Below are positions 38,478-38,550 of a stretch of DNA of 38,550 nt, piece by piece (position 1 is the stretch's first letter; the number at the start of each line of letters is the position of its first letter). The stretch is taken from contig JAHJAY010000011.1 in the NCBI GenBank assembly GCA_018813815.1, forward strand, positions 1 through 38,550. Direction: 5' to 3'. The position numbers were made by a program, and so were the translations under genes. The stretch comes from Patescibacteria group bacterium (lineage in GTDB: Bacteria; Patescibacteriota; Microgenomatia; UBA1400; JAHJAY01). Below the pieces are notes generated by a model, which worked only from the letters and a program-made list of their open reading frames with translations, was not told the origin of the DNA and did not search any database.

Positions 38478-38550
38478 GGCCCCATCGTCTAGCGGCTAGG
38501 ACAGTAGGTTCTCAACCTACAGACCAGGGTTCGATTCCCTGTGGGGTCAC
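38478..38550 (+). tRNA. tRNA-Glu (anticodon CTC), 3' end at window edge
   Basis: The acceptor arm GGCCCCA pairs with TGGGGTC (one G.T), the anticodon stem GTAGG/CCTAC encloses TTCTCAA (anticodon CTC, Glu), and the T arm is CAGGG-TTCGATT-CCCTG. The discriminator A is at 38549 and the window ends on the next base, so an encoded CCA cannot be judged. Confidence 0.95.

Overview
The window looks like chromosome from a Candidate Phyla Radiation (Patescibacteria) bacterium, most likely of the Microgenomates type. This is inferred from gene content, not from a search. The supporting traits are a class I (archaeal-type) lysyl-tRNA synthetase, a SecA with a long SEC-C tail, LemA/TPM proteins, a complete AmmeMemoRadiSam trio, an M23 peptidase with permuted motifs beside ftsEX, and many small membrane-anchored orphans in tightly packed operons. 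RF2 (prfB) is present and many genes end in TGA, so the standard bacterial code applies and not the UGA=Gly code of Gracilibacteria.

Layout. 1-2410 (+): MacB-like ABC exporter (ATPase cut by the window edge, permease) and a small anchored DUF5666-like protein. 2411-5440 (-): an AT-rich island of five short accessory genes (small membrane protein, GNAT, VOC, metallo-beta-lactamase fold, NUDIX) separated by related imperfect inverted repeats that resemble integron attC sites; no integrase is in the window. 5596-6389 (+): trmD. 6369-11936 (-): rmlD, rmlB carrying a 336-residue intein with a homing endonuclease domain, TPM and LemA proteins, a YkuK-like protein and a CDP-alcohol phosphatidyltransferase. 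11983-14363 (-): overlapping AmmeMemoRadiSam operon, then a DJ-1/PfpI protein. 15382-16713: anchored orphan and a RelBE-type toxin-antitoxin pair. 16710-23882 (-): rarA, vanZ-like, a lamin-tail surface protein with an in-frame stop before its membrane anchor, the permuted M23 protein with ftsX and ftsE, an anchored orphan, prfB and another orphan. 23936-27209 (+): ABC-2 exporter plus a multi-membrane glycosyltransferase with ATGA overlaps. 27210-27754 (-): DUF134/DUF5320 pair under a consensus promoter overlapped by a 24-bp perfect palindrome. 27820-28296 (+): Cys-rich anchored orphan. 28346-31741 (-): secA with two small upstream genes. 31796-32248 (-): HigA-like antitoxin with a 35-residue toxin-like ORF and a palindromic operator. 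32245-37763 (-): lysS, NIF3, Maf-like, HD, serS and SpeE-like genes. 37783-38550: greA with terminator, and a divergent tRNA-Glu(CTC).

How it fits together. Most of the window is housekeeping: translation (lysS, serS, prfB, trmD, tRNA-Glu), transcription (greA), secretion (secA), division and wall remodelling (ftsEX plus M23), and dTDP-rhamnose synthesis (rmlBD) that may feed surface glycans made or exported by the 23.9-27.2 kb operon. At least ten operon-head genes have a -10-like hexamer 6-10 nt before the start codon and no Shine-Dalgarno, which suggests frequent leaderless transcription. The observations most worth following up are the attC-like cassette island, the RmlB intein, the interrupted lamin-tail surface protein and the permuted M23 protein.
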